A DNA stretch of 64,000 nucleotides from Pinibacter sp031553495 (lineage in GTDB: Bacteria; Bacteroidota; Bacteroidia; Chitinophagales; Chitinophagaceae): positions 62,001-126,000 of the forward strand of contig JAVBLN010000021.1 of NCBI GenBank assembly GCA_031553495.1, given 5' to 3'. The notes under the pieces are model-generated. The model was not told the DNA's origin, did not search any database, and saw only the letters and a program-made list of their open reading frames with translations. Positions 51,720-60,560 of the stretch are shown piece by piece. The position numbers were made by a program, and so were the translations under genes. Every line of letters starts with the position of its first letter. The first letter of the stretch is position 1.

Positions 51720-52340
51720 CTATAGCTGTTTCTCTTTTGCGGTTTTTTTATTCTTCAACAAATGCTTTAATCTGCTAAATGTTTCAGGTTTTATATTCAG
51801 GTAAGAAGCGATATATTTTTGAGGCACTCGTTGCAGCATGTCAGGATGTTTTTGAATGTACTCAAGAAACCTTTCCCTGGTGCATAACGACGATTGCAGA
51901 AAATAATAATTGTGCTTCTTAATGTACATATCGCTAATGACCAATCTTGCAAAGTATTCCAGTTCCGGATGTTGCTCAAGCAGCTTCTGCAAATTGGCAT
52001 GCGATACTGAAATCAGCACGGTAGGTTCCAGCGTTTCAATTATCACGTTGGAAGCGGTTTGCTTAATAAATGAAATTTCAGAATGAATAAAGTGTCCTTC
52101 AGTGGCAAGTTGTAGAGTGATTTCTTTTTTACCCAGGTTGAAAAACTTTCTGGCAAGTCCTTTCAGCACAATATTGAAATAATTATCTACTTCACCTTTG
52201 TTTACTACAATTTGCTTTTTATTAAAGATCCTGGTTTCAAGAAAAGGTTCAAGTACATGTATGTCCTCTATGTTAAGCTTGTTATCAAAGCGTTTGAGGT
52301 AATGATAAAGCAGGTTTTTATCTTGAATATTTGGTGCCAA
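51720..52340 (-). CDS. Crp/Fnr-family regulator, second of a tandem pair
   Basis: 206 residues from a TTG at 52338-52340. The only ATG (52413-52415) would overlap the upstream gene by 65 bases, and the TTG matches the usual N-terminus of the family better; start uncertain. cNMP-binding-like barrel (about 15-125: RIFNKKQIVVNKGEVDNYFN, VLKGLARKFFN, QLATEGHFIHSEISFIKQ) and a C-terminal HTH (VPQKYIASYLNIKPETFSRL). Ligand residues for cAMP are not evident, as in many bacteroidete members. It is a near paralogue of the gene before it. Confidence 0.85.
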   Translation of the reverse strand: MAPNIQDKNLLYHYLKRFDNKLNIEDIHVLEPFLETRIFNKKQIVVNKGEVDNYFNIVLKGLARKFFNLGKKEITLQLATEGHFIHSEISFIKQTASNVIIETLEPTVLISVSHANLQKLLEQHPELEYFARLVISDMYIKKHNYYFLQSSLCTRERFLEYIQKHPDMLQRVPQKYIASYLNIKPETFSRLKHLLKNKKTAKEKQL

Positions 52341-52350
52341 GGTTTTGTGG

Positions 52351-52926
52351 TTAAAGGGTAAGTGAATGTTTGTATCTGCTAAATGTTTCCGGTTTGATAT
52401 CAAGGAGTGAAGCAATCAGCTTTTGAGGCACTCTTTTGATGATGTCGGGTTTTTCGCGCATAAACTTAATGAAGCGATCTCTCGGCGTCATGCTTATGCG
52501 TTCAAACTCCCATAGTTCGGTTTGCAAAAGCCATTCTGTTATTACCAACCGAATAAGTATTTCAAAGCGGGTATGACGATGATAAAGTTCTTCGAAAGAT
52601 TTTTTTTGTAAGGATAAAAGAATGCAAGGCTCCAGCGCTTCTAAATAAAATAAAGATGGTAACGACGATAAAAATGAAGTAGCTGAAGCAATGGTTTCTT
52701 TTTCTTTTGCAATTTGCCGCACCACCATTTCTCCATCGTGAAAGAAATATTTTTGAACAATTCCTTTTTCGATAAAATTAAGATGAGTTTCTTTCGCGCC
52801 GGCTTTTAAAATAATACCCCGGGCATTGAAATGGCGAACTTCAACTTTTTCAGATATAATCAGTTTTTCTTCATTGGTAAGAACAATGAATTGGTTAAGG
52901 TACTGGAATAGGTTATGCTTTGGCAT
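52351..52926 (-). CDS. Crp/Fnr-family regulator, first of a tandem pair
   Basis: 191 residues from the ATG at 52924-52926. cNMP-binding-like barrel (RHFNARGIILKAGAKETHLN, FIEKGIVQKYFFHDGEM, QIAKEKETIASATSFLSS) and HTH VPQKLIASLLDIKPETFSRY. The last 40 residues align closely with the second copy (LIASLLDIKPETFSR and YIASYLNIKPETFSR), so the pair arose by tandem duplication. Regulated genes are not identifiable; the two SusCD groups lie on both sides. Confidence 0.88.
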   Translation of the reverse strand: MPKHNLFQYLNQFIVLTNEEKLIISEKVEVRHFNARGIILKAGAKETHLNFIEKGIVQKYFFHDGEMVVRQIAKEKETIASATSFLSSLPSLFYLEALEPCILLSLQKKSFEELYHRHTRFEILIRLVITEWLLQTELWEFERISMTPRDRFIKFMREKPDIIKRVPQKLIASLLDIKPETFSRYKHSLTL

Positions 52927-54109
52927 TTCTTTAGTATATAGGTTATTAATGCCAAAGTACGAAGAATATTCTGTTTGGAAAAGGGAATAGGATAGGTGGG
53001 TGCGATAGAAAGATAAGCTTAGTTACCGGAGTGATTCATCTGTCTGCAGCGCTGCTATCGAACAAACTGGTAGGTATATCGGTTATACAATAAATAGGAT
53101 TATTGCAAGATCTGGCGGTGGTTAGCATTGTTCAATCCTTCTTTTAGGATACATGCTTGTTACTGTGATTTATAGGAGCAGGTAAAAGATCTCTTGCAAT
53201 TACCATTTATTATACTTTACACAGCATAAAAATGCGCAATGTTTTTTGGGCATCAGCGGTATTGCTACTATTAAGCATCGTTGTGTCACTCACTTGTACG
53301 GCAGTAATGCTATTGAGCGGGTGGGCACTAGGCAGTAGAGAAGTAAAAAAATCAGAGTGATCGCGCTGCGTCGCTGCACCATTGCGTTGGCCGTGAGAAA
53401 AGGAATTTGCAGCAGCATATCACTGCTACACTAAGATTTCTTGCACGGATTGTTTTACTATGGGTTGCAATATTTCTTTTAAGCAACGTTAAAAACCAGT
53501 ATGTGGCTATGCGGGTACCAGATGTCCTACACCTCAAAGGTGTAAGACATCTTGAATACATTTTTGTAACCGGTACTGTGGTTTACAGGAGCAGGTTATA
53601 AGATCTCTTGCAATTACCATTTATTAATGAGTGCAACATTTCGCGGGCATGTTACGCTTTGCCGAATAAAGAACCAAAAGCACAAGAGTGCGACGCAACG
53701 GCAGTTTAATAGAATTACTAAAGCTTGGTTCACAATAAAAAGCATGAACTAAATGTTGCGTCTGTTAGTATACGTGACATTGTTCACATTTTTTTAGGTT
53801 AAATTATTTACTAGACCGCCATCGTAATTGAAGATGCTCCTTTTTCACTTCTAACTCTTCTAAAAATCGCCGGGTAGTTTTTTACGACTTTTGGATAATT
53901 GATAGTAATACAATGTTTTAGATGGGTACGGCATTGCGCAAACGATTGTGTAATACGCACGCAAACGTTTGCGTAATTGCGGTTTAGTATGTTGTTTTCA
54001 ACTTAACTTTGGTTAGTTGACATGAGAGAAATATGTTAAAATTATTGTGTTAATTTCTGACCCTGTAGCCGTTGATTTTTTTGCTTGTTATATTTAAAAC
54101 TATTTTGCT
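52927..54109. repeat. 1.2-kb gene-free region rich in repeats
   Basis: The region contains a 53-base direct repeat (53161-53213 and 53574-53626, sharing GGAGCAGGT and AAGATCTCTTGCAATTACCA), a dispersed-repeat copy at 53250-53324, an inverted short copy at 53680-53728, and a hairpin at 53520-53552 (AGATGTCCTACACC, then GGTGTAAGACATCT). Short ORFs at 53352-53561 and 53407-53601 on opposite strands cover the same repeats and show no protein-like pattern. The last 180 bases hold the LacI-type sites listed next. No gene is supported. Confidence 0.6.
53937..53973. promoter_or_regulatory. LacI-type operator pair upstream of the third SusC gene
   Basis: CGCAAACGTTTGCG (53960-53973) is a perfect palindrome, extended to 16 bp as ACGCAAACGTTTGCGT (53959-53974). 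A second, imperfect site CGCAAACGATTGTG (53937-53950) differs at two positions; the centres are 23 bases apart. GCAAACGTTTGC is the classic LacI/GalR/CcpA-type half-site arrangement with central CG. A weak promoter candidate follows (TTTG at 54008, 20 bases, TATGTTAA). No LacI gene is in the window, so the regulator would act from elsewhere. Confidence 0.6.
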
Positions 54110-57061
54110 ATGATATTGACCCTATGGAATGCTGCCAGATTATCAATGCCTGTATTTCTTTCCTTGCTATGTTTTGGCGCATTCGCACAATCAGAATCAG
54201 TGAAAGACACTTCTGCTGTAACAGAGCCTCCTTATAATACCGCGGCTGTTCTCCCGCTTAAGAAACTAAATGAAAATGATACGGTCAATAGGGTGCCTAT
54301 GCGTTACGTAAATGCGGAACCTTATATATCACTTCAACAATTATTAAAAGGAAATGTTTCCGGAGTGTATATCCAGGAGCCAAGTGGCGAACCCGGCACA
54401 CAACAGAATATTTTCATTCGGGGTATTTCGGCGCCTTTATTGTCGAAATTGGAATTGTTTGATCAGCAGCCCGCCATATACTTAAATGGTATACCCTTAA
54501 TACAAGACAATCCTTTTGCTTATGAAGTACAGAAATATGATTTTAACAGGATAGGGACTGCTACAAATTTGCTGACTGGCATTAATGCTAATAATATTGA
54601 GTCAATAGAAATAATTAAAGATCCGGCGGTGCTGGCTGCATTGGGGCCGGTTGCTTCAAATGGCGCTATTTGGATTACCACGAAAAGGGCGCATTCCGGC
54701 TATCGGGAAATTAGCATTAATTCTTATGGCGGAATTGTTCAGAAACCTCGTATTACACCGGTAAATGCCGCTTATGATAATATGTTCCGGTCTCGTTATT
54801 ATAACAAATACGCTTCCGCAGAAGACAGGTTAATATATCCTTCTTATCTTAGAGATTCTACAAATAGCGACTATTATGGACCAGCCGATTGGGCAGATCT
54901 ATACTACAAAAACACACCGATTTATTCAGCAGATTTAAGTTTGACTGCCGGGTCGGACAGGGCCAATTTCAGATTTTTTGGAAGCGCAACTAAAAATGCC
55001 GGCAACGCAGATAAAACCTCACTTGATCGTTATGTTGGATCCTTTTTTATAAATGTGGCGCCAATATCCTGGCTGAATGTTTCCAGTATGATTAACTATA
55101 GCCGATTAGATAGGAAAAGAAATCGCAACATACGTGACAGGTTGGCTGAGCAACGATATATTCCCGACCTTACTAATCCGCTGACTCCCAATAAAAAGCT
55201 TTACGGCAGCTACCTTGATGAATTTGATAAAGTAATTGATAAAAATAGCAATAATGCAATACAGGGATATGTTGCTATATCTGCAAAATATAAAGGCATT
55301 TCATACAATGGACGTATAGGTTTTGATTATAACGAAGGTATTCGTGAAGCTTTTTGGCCTACTACATTATTAGAAGGAAATAATTATGTTTCAAATTATT
55401 TCGGGTATAACCAACGCGTTGTTATTTCTAATACAATTGGTTATGAATTTAAATTAGCAAATGAGCAAACAATTGCTTTTGTAGCAGGCAATAACTATAT
55501 GGCCGATGTTAATAAATTCGATTATGCTTATGCATATAATGGCCCTAATAACTTCATAAAAATAAATGTCGTTGAGGGGAATACTGAGTATGCTAATTAT
55601 TTGGAACCGGTGGGTTTTTTACCCTACTATTTCCCTTCAAAAATGATGTCGAAGTTAACGTCCTTTTATGGCCATGCAACATATTCTTTAAAGGAAATAT
55701 TGACTGGAAATGTTGTAGTTAGCCAGGATGGATTTTCCAATATGCAACCCGACAATAGATGGTTTACCGGTTATGCAGGCAGTATAGATTGGAATATTAA
55801 AAAGCATTTGTTGAAAGATTATTCTCCCCTCAGCTCATTGTCATTGGGAGTATCGGCGTCTCATTCCGGTAAATTGTTGAGTGACGACAGGTTTAATAAA
55901 GGTCCACAATACCGCGTAGATTTAGGATGGGGCAATGAACCTACTTTAGGCTCATATGCAGGCATGCCGGGAATATCACGTCCTTATACAAGTGGATGGG
56001 TAGGTTATGGAATTCCCTGGTCTTTAAATAATCAGGAAAATATTGCTATTCGCTTAGGCGTGTTGCAGGATAGGCTAAAATTTGGAGTTGATTTGTACAA
56101 TATACAAAGTAAGGATATGCTGTTTCCTGTACCTGTGGCAGAGGAATGGGGATATTCCAATGCATATAAATCCGGGATGGAAGTTAACAACAGAGGAATA
56201 GATTTTACCGTTCAGGCAATTATTCTTCCTCCAACTTCTTCAGGTTTTAACTGGACATTTACAGGGAACCTTAATTATAACACAAACAAATTGGAGGCAC
56301 TGCCGGATGGATTGAATGAGGTGATTATAGGTGAAAATAAATTTGTTGTAGGAAAACCAATTGATGCATTTTGGGTGTTGAAAAATAATGGTATTTACAA
56401 TCTTGATTCTGAGGTTCCGACAAATCCTCAAGACGGAACAAAATTAAATTATAACGGAATTGATTTGAAAAATGGTGATCCGCGTTGGGTGGATGTGAAT
56501 GGAGATTATACTATCAATGATGATGACAAAGTGTTGGAAGGTAATTACATGCCTAAAGTATTCGGAGGCTTTGGAAATACATTTTCGTACAAATCATTTA
56601 CTCTGGACATGCAATTTTATTTTGCATTGGGCCGCAAAGTGTTGAATCAATATGCTTCAAGTCGTTTGGATTTTATAAATACTGATAGTAAAAACGATAT
56701 TAATTCTGTAAAAGAAATTACATTTTGGGAAAAGAAACAGGATTTATTTCAATATCCATTATATAATCCCTGGAGTGCGGTTGTTCCATACAGGGTTGAC
56801 CAGGATCTGTTTCTTGATGATGCATCCTTTTTAAAACTTCGAAGTTTGTCATTGAGTTATGACCTCACAAACAAATTGAATGGAAAGAAAGGAAAGAATC
56901 CTTTTAGAATGGCCTCAATATATATTACAGGAACTAATTTATTTACAATTACTTCATTTAAAGGAGATGATCCAGAACTGGCAGGATACAATGGTATTTA
57001 CACCGGGTACGGACTTCCCATTCCACGCTCCCTTATTTTAGGGCTAAAAATAGATTTATAA
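54110..57061 (+). CDS. SusC/RagA-like TonB-dependent receptor 3, without the N-terminal carboxypeptidase-D-like domain
   Basis: 983 residues. Signal peptide (LSMPVFLSLLCFGAFAQ), then a short linker in place of the usual regulatory domain, plug (ISLQQLLKGNVSGVYIQEPS, GTQQNIFIRGI, PAIYLNGIPLI, NIESIEIIKDPAVLAALGPV, NGAIWITTKR) and barrel, ending LPIPRSLILGLKIDL. Domain loss makes it shorter than receptors 1, 2 and 4. It is followed by SusD 3 (41 bases), a fasciclin-like protein and a DUF5007-like protein, all on one strand. A LacI-type palindrome upstream hints at sugar-responsive control. Confidence 0.9.
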   Translation: MILTLWNAARLSMPVFLSLLCFGAFAQSESVKDTSAVTEPPYNTAAVLPLKKLNENDTVNRVPMRYVNAEPYISLQQLLKGNVSGVYIQEPSGEPGTQQNIFIRGISAPLLSKLELFDQQPAIYLNGIPLIQDNPFAYEVQKYDFNRIGTATNLLTGINANNIESIEIIKDPAVLAALGPVASNGAIWITTKRAHSGYREISINSYGGIVQKPRITPVNAAYDNMFRSRYYNKYASAEDRLIYPSYLRDSTNSDYYGPADWADLYYKNTPIYSADLSLTAGSDRANFRFFGSATKNAGNADKTSLDRYVGSFFINVAPISWLNVSSMINYSRLDRKRNRNIRDRLAEQRYIPDLTNPLTPNKKLYGSYLDEFDKVIDKNSNNAIQGYVAISAKYKGISYNGRIGFDYNEGIREAFWPTTLLEGNNYVSNYFGYNQRVVISNTIGYEFKLANEQTIAFVAGNNYMADVNKFDYAYAYNGPNNFIKINVVEGNTEYANYLEPVGFLPYYFPSKMMSKLTSFYGHATYSLKEILTGNVVVSQDGFSNMQPDNRWFTGYAGSIDWNIKKHLLKDYSPLSSLSLGVSASHSGKLLSDDRFNKGPQYRVDLGWGNEPTLGSYAGMPGISRPYTSGWVGYGIPWSLNNQENIAIRLGVLQDRLKFGVDLYNIQSKDMLFPVPVAEEWGYSNAYKSGMEVNNRGIDFTVQAIILPPTSSGFNWTFTGNLNYNTNKLEALPDGLNEVIIGENKFVVGKPIDAFWVLKNNGIYNLDSEVPTNPQDGTKLNYNGIDLKNGDPRWVDVNGDYTINDDDKVLEGNYMPKVFGGFGNTFSYKSFTLDMQFYFALGRKVLNQYASSRLDFINTDSKNDINSVKEITFWEKKQDLFQYPLYNPWSAVVPYRVDQDLFLDDASFLKLRSLSLSYDLTNKLNGKKGKNPFRMASIYITGTNLFTITSFKGDDPELAGYNGIYTGYGLPIPRSLILGLKIDL

Positions 57062-57101
57062 ACCGATCAGGTTACAACCTATTATTTAAAAAGAATAAAC
57101 C

Positions 57102-58691
57102 ATGATAGCAATTGCAGTTTTCAGGTTAAGAAACTCATTAAGGCTTTTGTTGCTTGGAGGATGTTTAACGCTGTGTGGAACATCTTGTAATAAGCAATTG
57201 GATATAGAATCATCGCGTTTGGCAAATGAGGAAGGGCATTGGTCAAGGTATGAAGATGCGAGAAGCGGTTTAATGGGCATGTATGGCTTATTTCGCGCAG
57301 CTATTGCAAATAACAACTCCCATTGGATGTGGGGTGAATTAAGGAATGGCGACTTTCATTCCTTATCTCGTCCTGATTTAAAAGCAGTTATTGAAGGTAA
57401 TTTAAATGCGACTTATCCATTAATTCAGGAAATTACCAACTGGCGGCGTTTTTATGCAGTTATCAATGCCTGTAACCTCTTTATTGAAAGAGCTGACGGC
57501 TGTTTGGCAGATAAACGTTATACCGAATCGTATTACAAATTAGACGTTGCGCAGGCAAGAGCGATACGTGCCTTTGCATATTTTTATATGTCAAGAATAT
57601 GGGGTGATGTTCCCTTGATTACTGCATCGAATGATGGGGGCAATTTTGAAACACTACCACGCACTAGTCAGCAAACTGTTCTTTCATTTGCAGAGCAAGA
57701 GTTAATTGATGCCGCACAACGTTTGCCGTATTTGTATTCCGGGGATGATCCGGAGCAATTATACCCACCAAATTATTATGGGGTTAATCAGACAAATTGG
57801 GCAGGTATGCTATTAACTAAATTGAGTGCCTACTCAGTTCTTGCTCATATTGCAGCTTGGCAGGGACATTATGGTGACGCGTTTACTTATTCTGATTTTA
57901 TTGTTAAAAATTATAGCAAAGGTGTTCCCGGCGATCAGGCAAATATTATTACGGTAAATGATTTGGTATCTCCTTCAGGATTGTTTAAAGCAGCAGCCGG
58001 TAATTACCGTCAATTAATTGGATTTAGCTTTATTAGAGAAAATGGAGAAACTACAACAGATGGGCATTTTGAACAATTGGCAGTTGCTAGCACGATTGCA
58101 TATCCCATGTCAAAACAATTGCCGGATATTTATGTTCCTAAAAATGTTATTTCAGAAATTTTTCCTCGTACAGAACCTTATGACATTCGCTTTGGAACAG
58201 ATACCTCTACAAAAGCAAGACTTCTTTATACCAACTACTTTGAAAATTATGATGCACAGGTTCCCGTATTTAAAAAAATTAGAATTGTAGATGGCGGAAA
58301 TAATATCACAGGAAAGTTTGCTGTATTTAATTCGTCCATTGTGTTTACAAGATTGGAAGAAATAAAACTACTTCGTGCTGAGGCGTTGGCTGCTCTTGGC
58401 AGAAATGCAGAAGCTGTGGATGAGTTAAACTCCATTCGTGGGTTACGGGGTGTAAGTGGTGTAAATCTAAAAACTGGCGCCGATTTGATATATGAGATAT
58501 TCAGTGAAAGAAGAAGAGAGTTGATGGGTGAAGGCTGGCGCTGGTATGATCTTGTGCGTTACCACAGGCTAAAAAGAAATGATCCTGCGTTTAATGTTTT
58601 ATTAGATCAAGGTGGGATTTACTGGCCCATAGCGCAAGAAGTATTAGCAAGAAATCCGAAAATTCTTCAAAACACTTATTGGCTTAAATAA
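57102..58691 (+). CDS. SusD/RagB-family lipoprotein 3
   Basis: 529 residues. Lipobox GTSC at about residue 29 after a hydrophobic stretch. Classical SusD (SusD-like_3 plus SusD/RagB C-terminal) words: YEDARSGLMGMYGLFRAAIA, YAVINACNLFIERADGC, ARAIRAFAYFYMSRIWGDVP, FTRLEEIKLLRAEALAALGR, AVDELNSIRGLRGVSG and FSERRRELMGEGWRWYDLVR. It is the ligand-binding cap of receptor 3. The next gene begins 18 bases downstream. Confidence 0.95.
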   Translation: MIAIAVFRLRNSLRLLLLGGCLTLCGTSCNKQLDIESSRLANEEGHWSRYEDARSGLMGMYGLFRAAIANNNSHWMWGELRNGDFHSLSRPDLKAVIEGNLNATYPLIQEITNWRRFYAVINACNLFIERADGCLADKRYTESYYKLDVAQARAIRAFAYFYMSRIWGDVPLITASNDGGNFETLPRTSQQTVLSFAEQELIDAAQRLPYLYSGDDPEQLYPPNYYGVNQTNWAGMLLTKLSAYSVLAHIAAWQGHYGDAFTYSDFIVKNYSKGVPGDQANIITVNDLVSPSGLFKAAAGNYRQLIGFSFIRENGETTTDGHFEQLAVASTIAYPMSKQLPDIYVPKNVISEIFPRTEPYDIRFGTDTSTKARLLYTNYFENYDAQVPVFKKIRIVDGGNNITGKFAVFNSSIVFTRLEEIKLLRAEALAALGRNAEAVDELNSIRGLRGVSGVNLKTGADLIYEIFSERRRELMGEGWRWYDLVRYHRLKRNDPAFNVLLDQGGIYWPIAQEVLARNPKILQNTYWLK

Positions 58692-58709
58692 CCATTATTA
58701 TTACTTCTT

Positions 58710-59402
58710 ATGAAAAGTATAAATTATAATAAATACAATAGTTTCTTATTCATCGCATTTTGGGCTTTGATGGGGTTTGGTAGTTGTAAGAAGGTGGATG
58801 ATACTTATAAAAATTATAAAAACACCATTGGTGATTTTAAAGGTAACGCATTGAGCTATCTCCAGTCGCAACAAGGATTATATGATTCGATGCTTCTAGT
58901 AATTAATAGGCTTAATGGTCTTTCAGATACCTTAGCCACAGGCAATGTTACTGTATTTGCTATTCCCAACGGCAGCTTCGACCTTGCTGTTAAAAATGTA
59001 AACCAGGCACGGCGCGATTCAATTCCCGCCATGCCACCTGTATCACTAAGCACCATGGATTCAGCAACGTTGGATGAGTTTTTTTGCAGGTATATATTAA
59101 TAGAAAAAGTGTCTACTGATAGTATTATAAATTTTTCCGATGGACGTTATTTCCCTTCCATTAAGTATGATTACCCGATGCAATTACAATTTACCCAAAC
59201 GAATGCGTCCGGCTTTTTGGGTGGGGGGCCTAAAGCGATAATTTTCAGTGATCCGCAAGGTTCAATGTTTATGGCAAACTGGGTTAGGACCACTACTATA
59301 ACAGTGAATATTAAAACAACAAACGCCATAGTCCATTTGCTTCCTTCGAGCCATAATTTTGGTTTTGGAGCATCATTTATAAGATTGATAAACAGGCAAT
59401 AG
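58710..59402 (+). CDS. Fasciclin-like surface lipoprotein
   Basis: 230 residues. Signal with lipobox GFGSC at about residue 26. One fasciclin (FAS1)-like domain is suggested by ALSYLQSQQGLYDSMLLVIN, GNVTVFAIPNGSFDLAVKNV, TLDEFFCRYILIEKVSTDSI and TTNAIVHLLPSSHNFGFG, the last corresponding to the FAS1 H2 box. FAS1 domains mediate adhesion or binding. In this place, behind SusCD, it probably forms part of the outer-membrane receptor complex; this type of accessory protein is frequent in such operons of Chitinophagaceae and Sphingobacteriaceae. Confidence 0.7.
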   Translation: MKSINYNKYNSFLFIAFWALMGFGSCKKVDDTYKNYKNTIGDFKGNALSYLQSQQGLYDSMLLVINRLNGLSDTLATGNVTVFAIPNGSFDLAVKNVNQARRDSIPAMPPVSLSTMDSATLDEFFCRYILIEKVSTDSIINFSDGRYFPSIKYDYPMQLQFTQTNASGFLGGGPKAIIFSDPQGSMFMANWVRTTTITVNIKTTNAIVHLLPSSHNFGFGASFIRLINRQ

Positions 59403-59455
59403 TGTTTTGATTCAATCAAGACAATAATTAAAACTATAACACAACGTAATAAGTT

Positions 59456-60508
59456 ATGAATAATATAAAATTGCGTCATTTAATTACAATTGTCCTAATT
59501 CCCGGATTCATAATAAGCTTAACAATAGCCTGTAAAAAGTATTTACCGGAAGAAAGAGAAACAATTGGAGCTGATTCTCAATTTACAAATACTGTTTTTC
59601 AGCCAATATTGGGGAGGACTACCGTTTTCGAAAATAATTTTTACAAAGGGTCTACAACTTATCCTGTGGATTTTAAAATTATAAATCCACGGAGAAGAAA
59701 TGGAGATCCTGCACCTGAATTAACTGATGTATTTCCTGTTACAGTTTGGAAAAGCGGTGAGGCTTATACAGGAGAAGAAAAATCTATGGAAGAAATAGAT
59801 GCTAAAAGGGAAAAGCAGAACCGTAATCTTTTTGAAATATATCCTAACAATGGAAATTTTGTTCTTTGGAGTGAAGCTAATTCAAGTTTTATGAGGGCAA
59901 TGCCCGATTCAGGTTATGTTTTTGATGTGGAAGTAAGTAACTCCGGCGGACGCAGATACTTTCGAGACTTGAAGTTGATGCCATATCGTGAACAACCATA
60001 TGCTCCTTCAGGCTATGATGCTATTAGCGGGCAACAACTTACCAATGGCGTACCGCCAAGCGTTGTTAGTTTTATTAAAGGCGATACAAGTAACAGGTAT
60101 TTATCTCCATCAGATATAGATGTATATATACGAAAAATTGTAAACCCATTAAAAACTCATGGTCAGTCACTCACATTTAAATTTTTGGATAAGGATTATC
60201 GGTATATAAATCCTGCAAAATTTACAAATACTAACTGGGAGGGCTTGGTTCATGGGTTTAACATGCAAAAAACAGATTCTTCTGTATCATATAACGTGGC
60301 TTTTCCCATTCCATTGGTTGAACTGCGAACCCGTTATACAAACGCCAATGGGAATATGGCAGTTGTACGTTTTGGTTATTCACGTATTGGATTTGCCGGT
60401 TCTCGTGAAAATGCTGTGTTAGGGTTGGATTTTGCAATTTATGAACCAGGCGATTGGGAAATCGTATTTGCTTTTAAAAATGACAACCCTAAATTTTCTG
60501 ATGATTGA
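59456..60508 (+). CDS. DUF5007-like surface lipoprotein
   Basis: 350 residues with lipobox TIAC at about residue 26. I recognise only the general pattern YLPEERETIGADSQFTNTVF, GRTTVFENNFYKGSTTYPVD, PAPELTDVFPVTVWKSGEAY and DSGYVFDVEVSNSGGRRYFR, which matches what I recall of DUF5007 proteins; the number is from memory and needs a profile search. The protein is beta-rich, with no catalytic motif seen. It stands fourth in the operon after receptor 3, SusD 3 and the fasciclin-like gene, and 52 bases before receptor 4. It probably extends the surface receptor or binds the ligand. Confidence 0.6.
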   Translation: MNNIKLRHLITIVLIPGFIISLTIACKKYLPEERETIGADSQFTNTVFQPILGRTTVFENNFYKGSTTYPVDFKIINPRRRNGDPAPELTDVFPVTVWKSGEAYTGEEKSMEEIDAKREKQNRNLFEIYPNNGNFVLWSEANSSFMRAMPDSGYVFDVEVSNSGGRRYFRDLKLMPYREQPYAPSGYDAISGQQLTNGVPPSVVSFIKGDTSNRYLSPSDIDVYIRKIVNPLKTHGQSLTFKFLDKDYRYINPAKFTNTNWEGLVHGFNMQKTDSSVSYNVAFPIPLVELRTRYTNANGNMAVVRFGYSRIGFAGSRENAVLGLDFAIYEPGDWEIVFAFKNDNPKFSDD

Positions 60509-60560
60509 TGAGGCTTAGGTATTATAGGAAATATAATTATTCAATTCAAAAGTTTTATAA

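Noticed and set aside
53352..53601. Two overlapping ORFs on opposite strands in the repeat-rich spacer
   Set aside because: Both cross the same repeats; neither has a promoter or family resemblance. The hydrophobic stretch ARIVLLWVAIFLLSN is short and stands alone.
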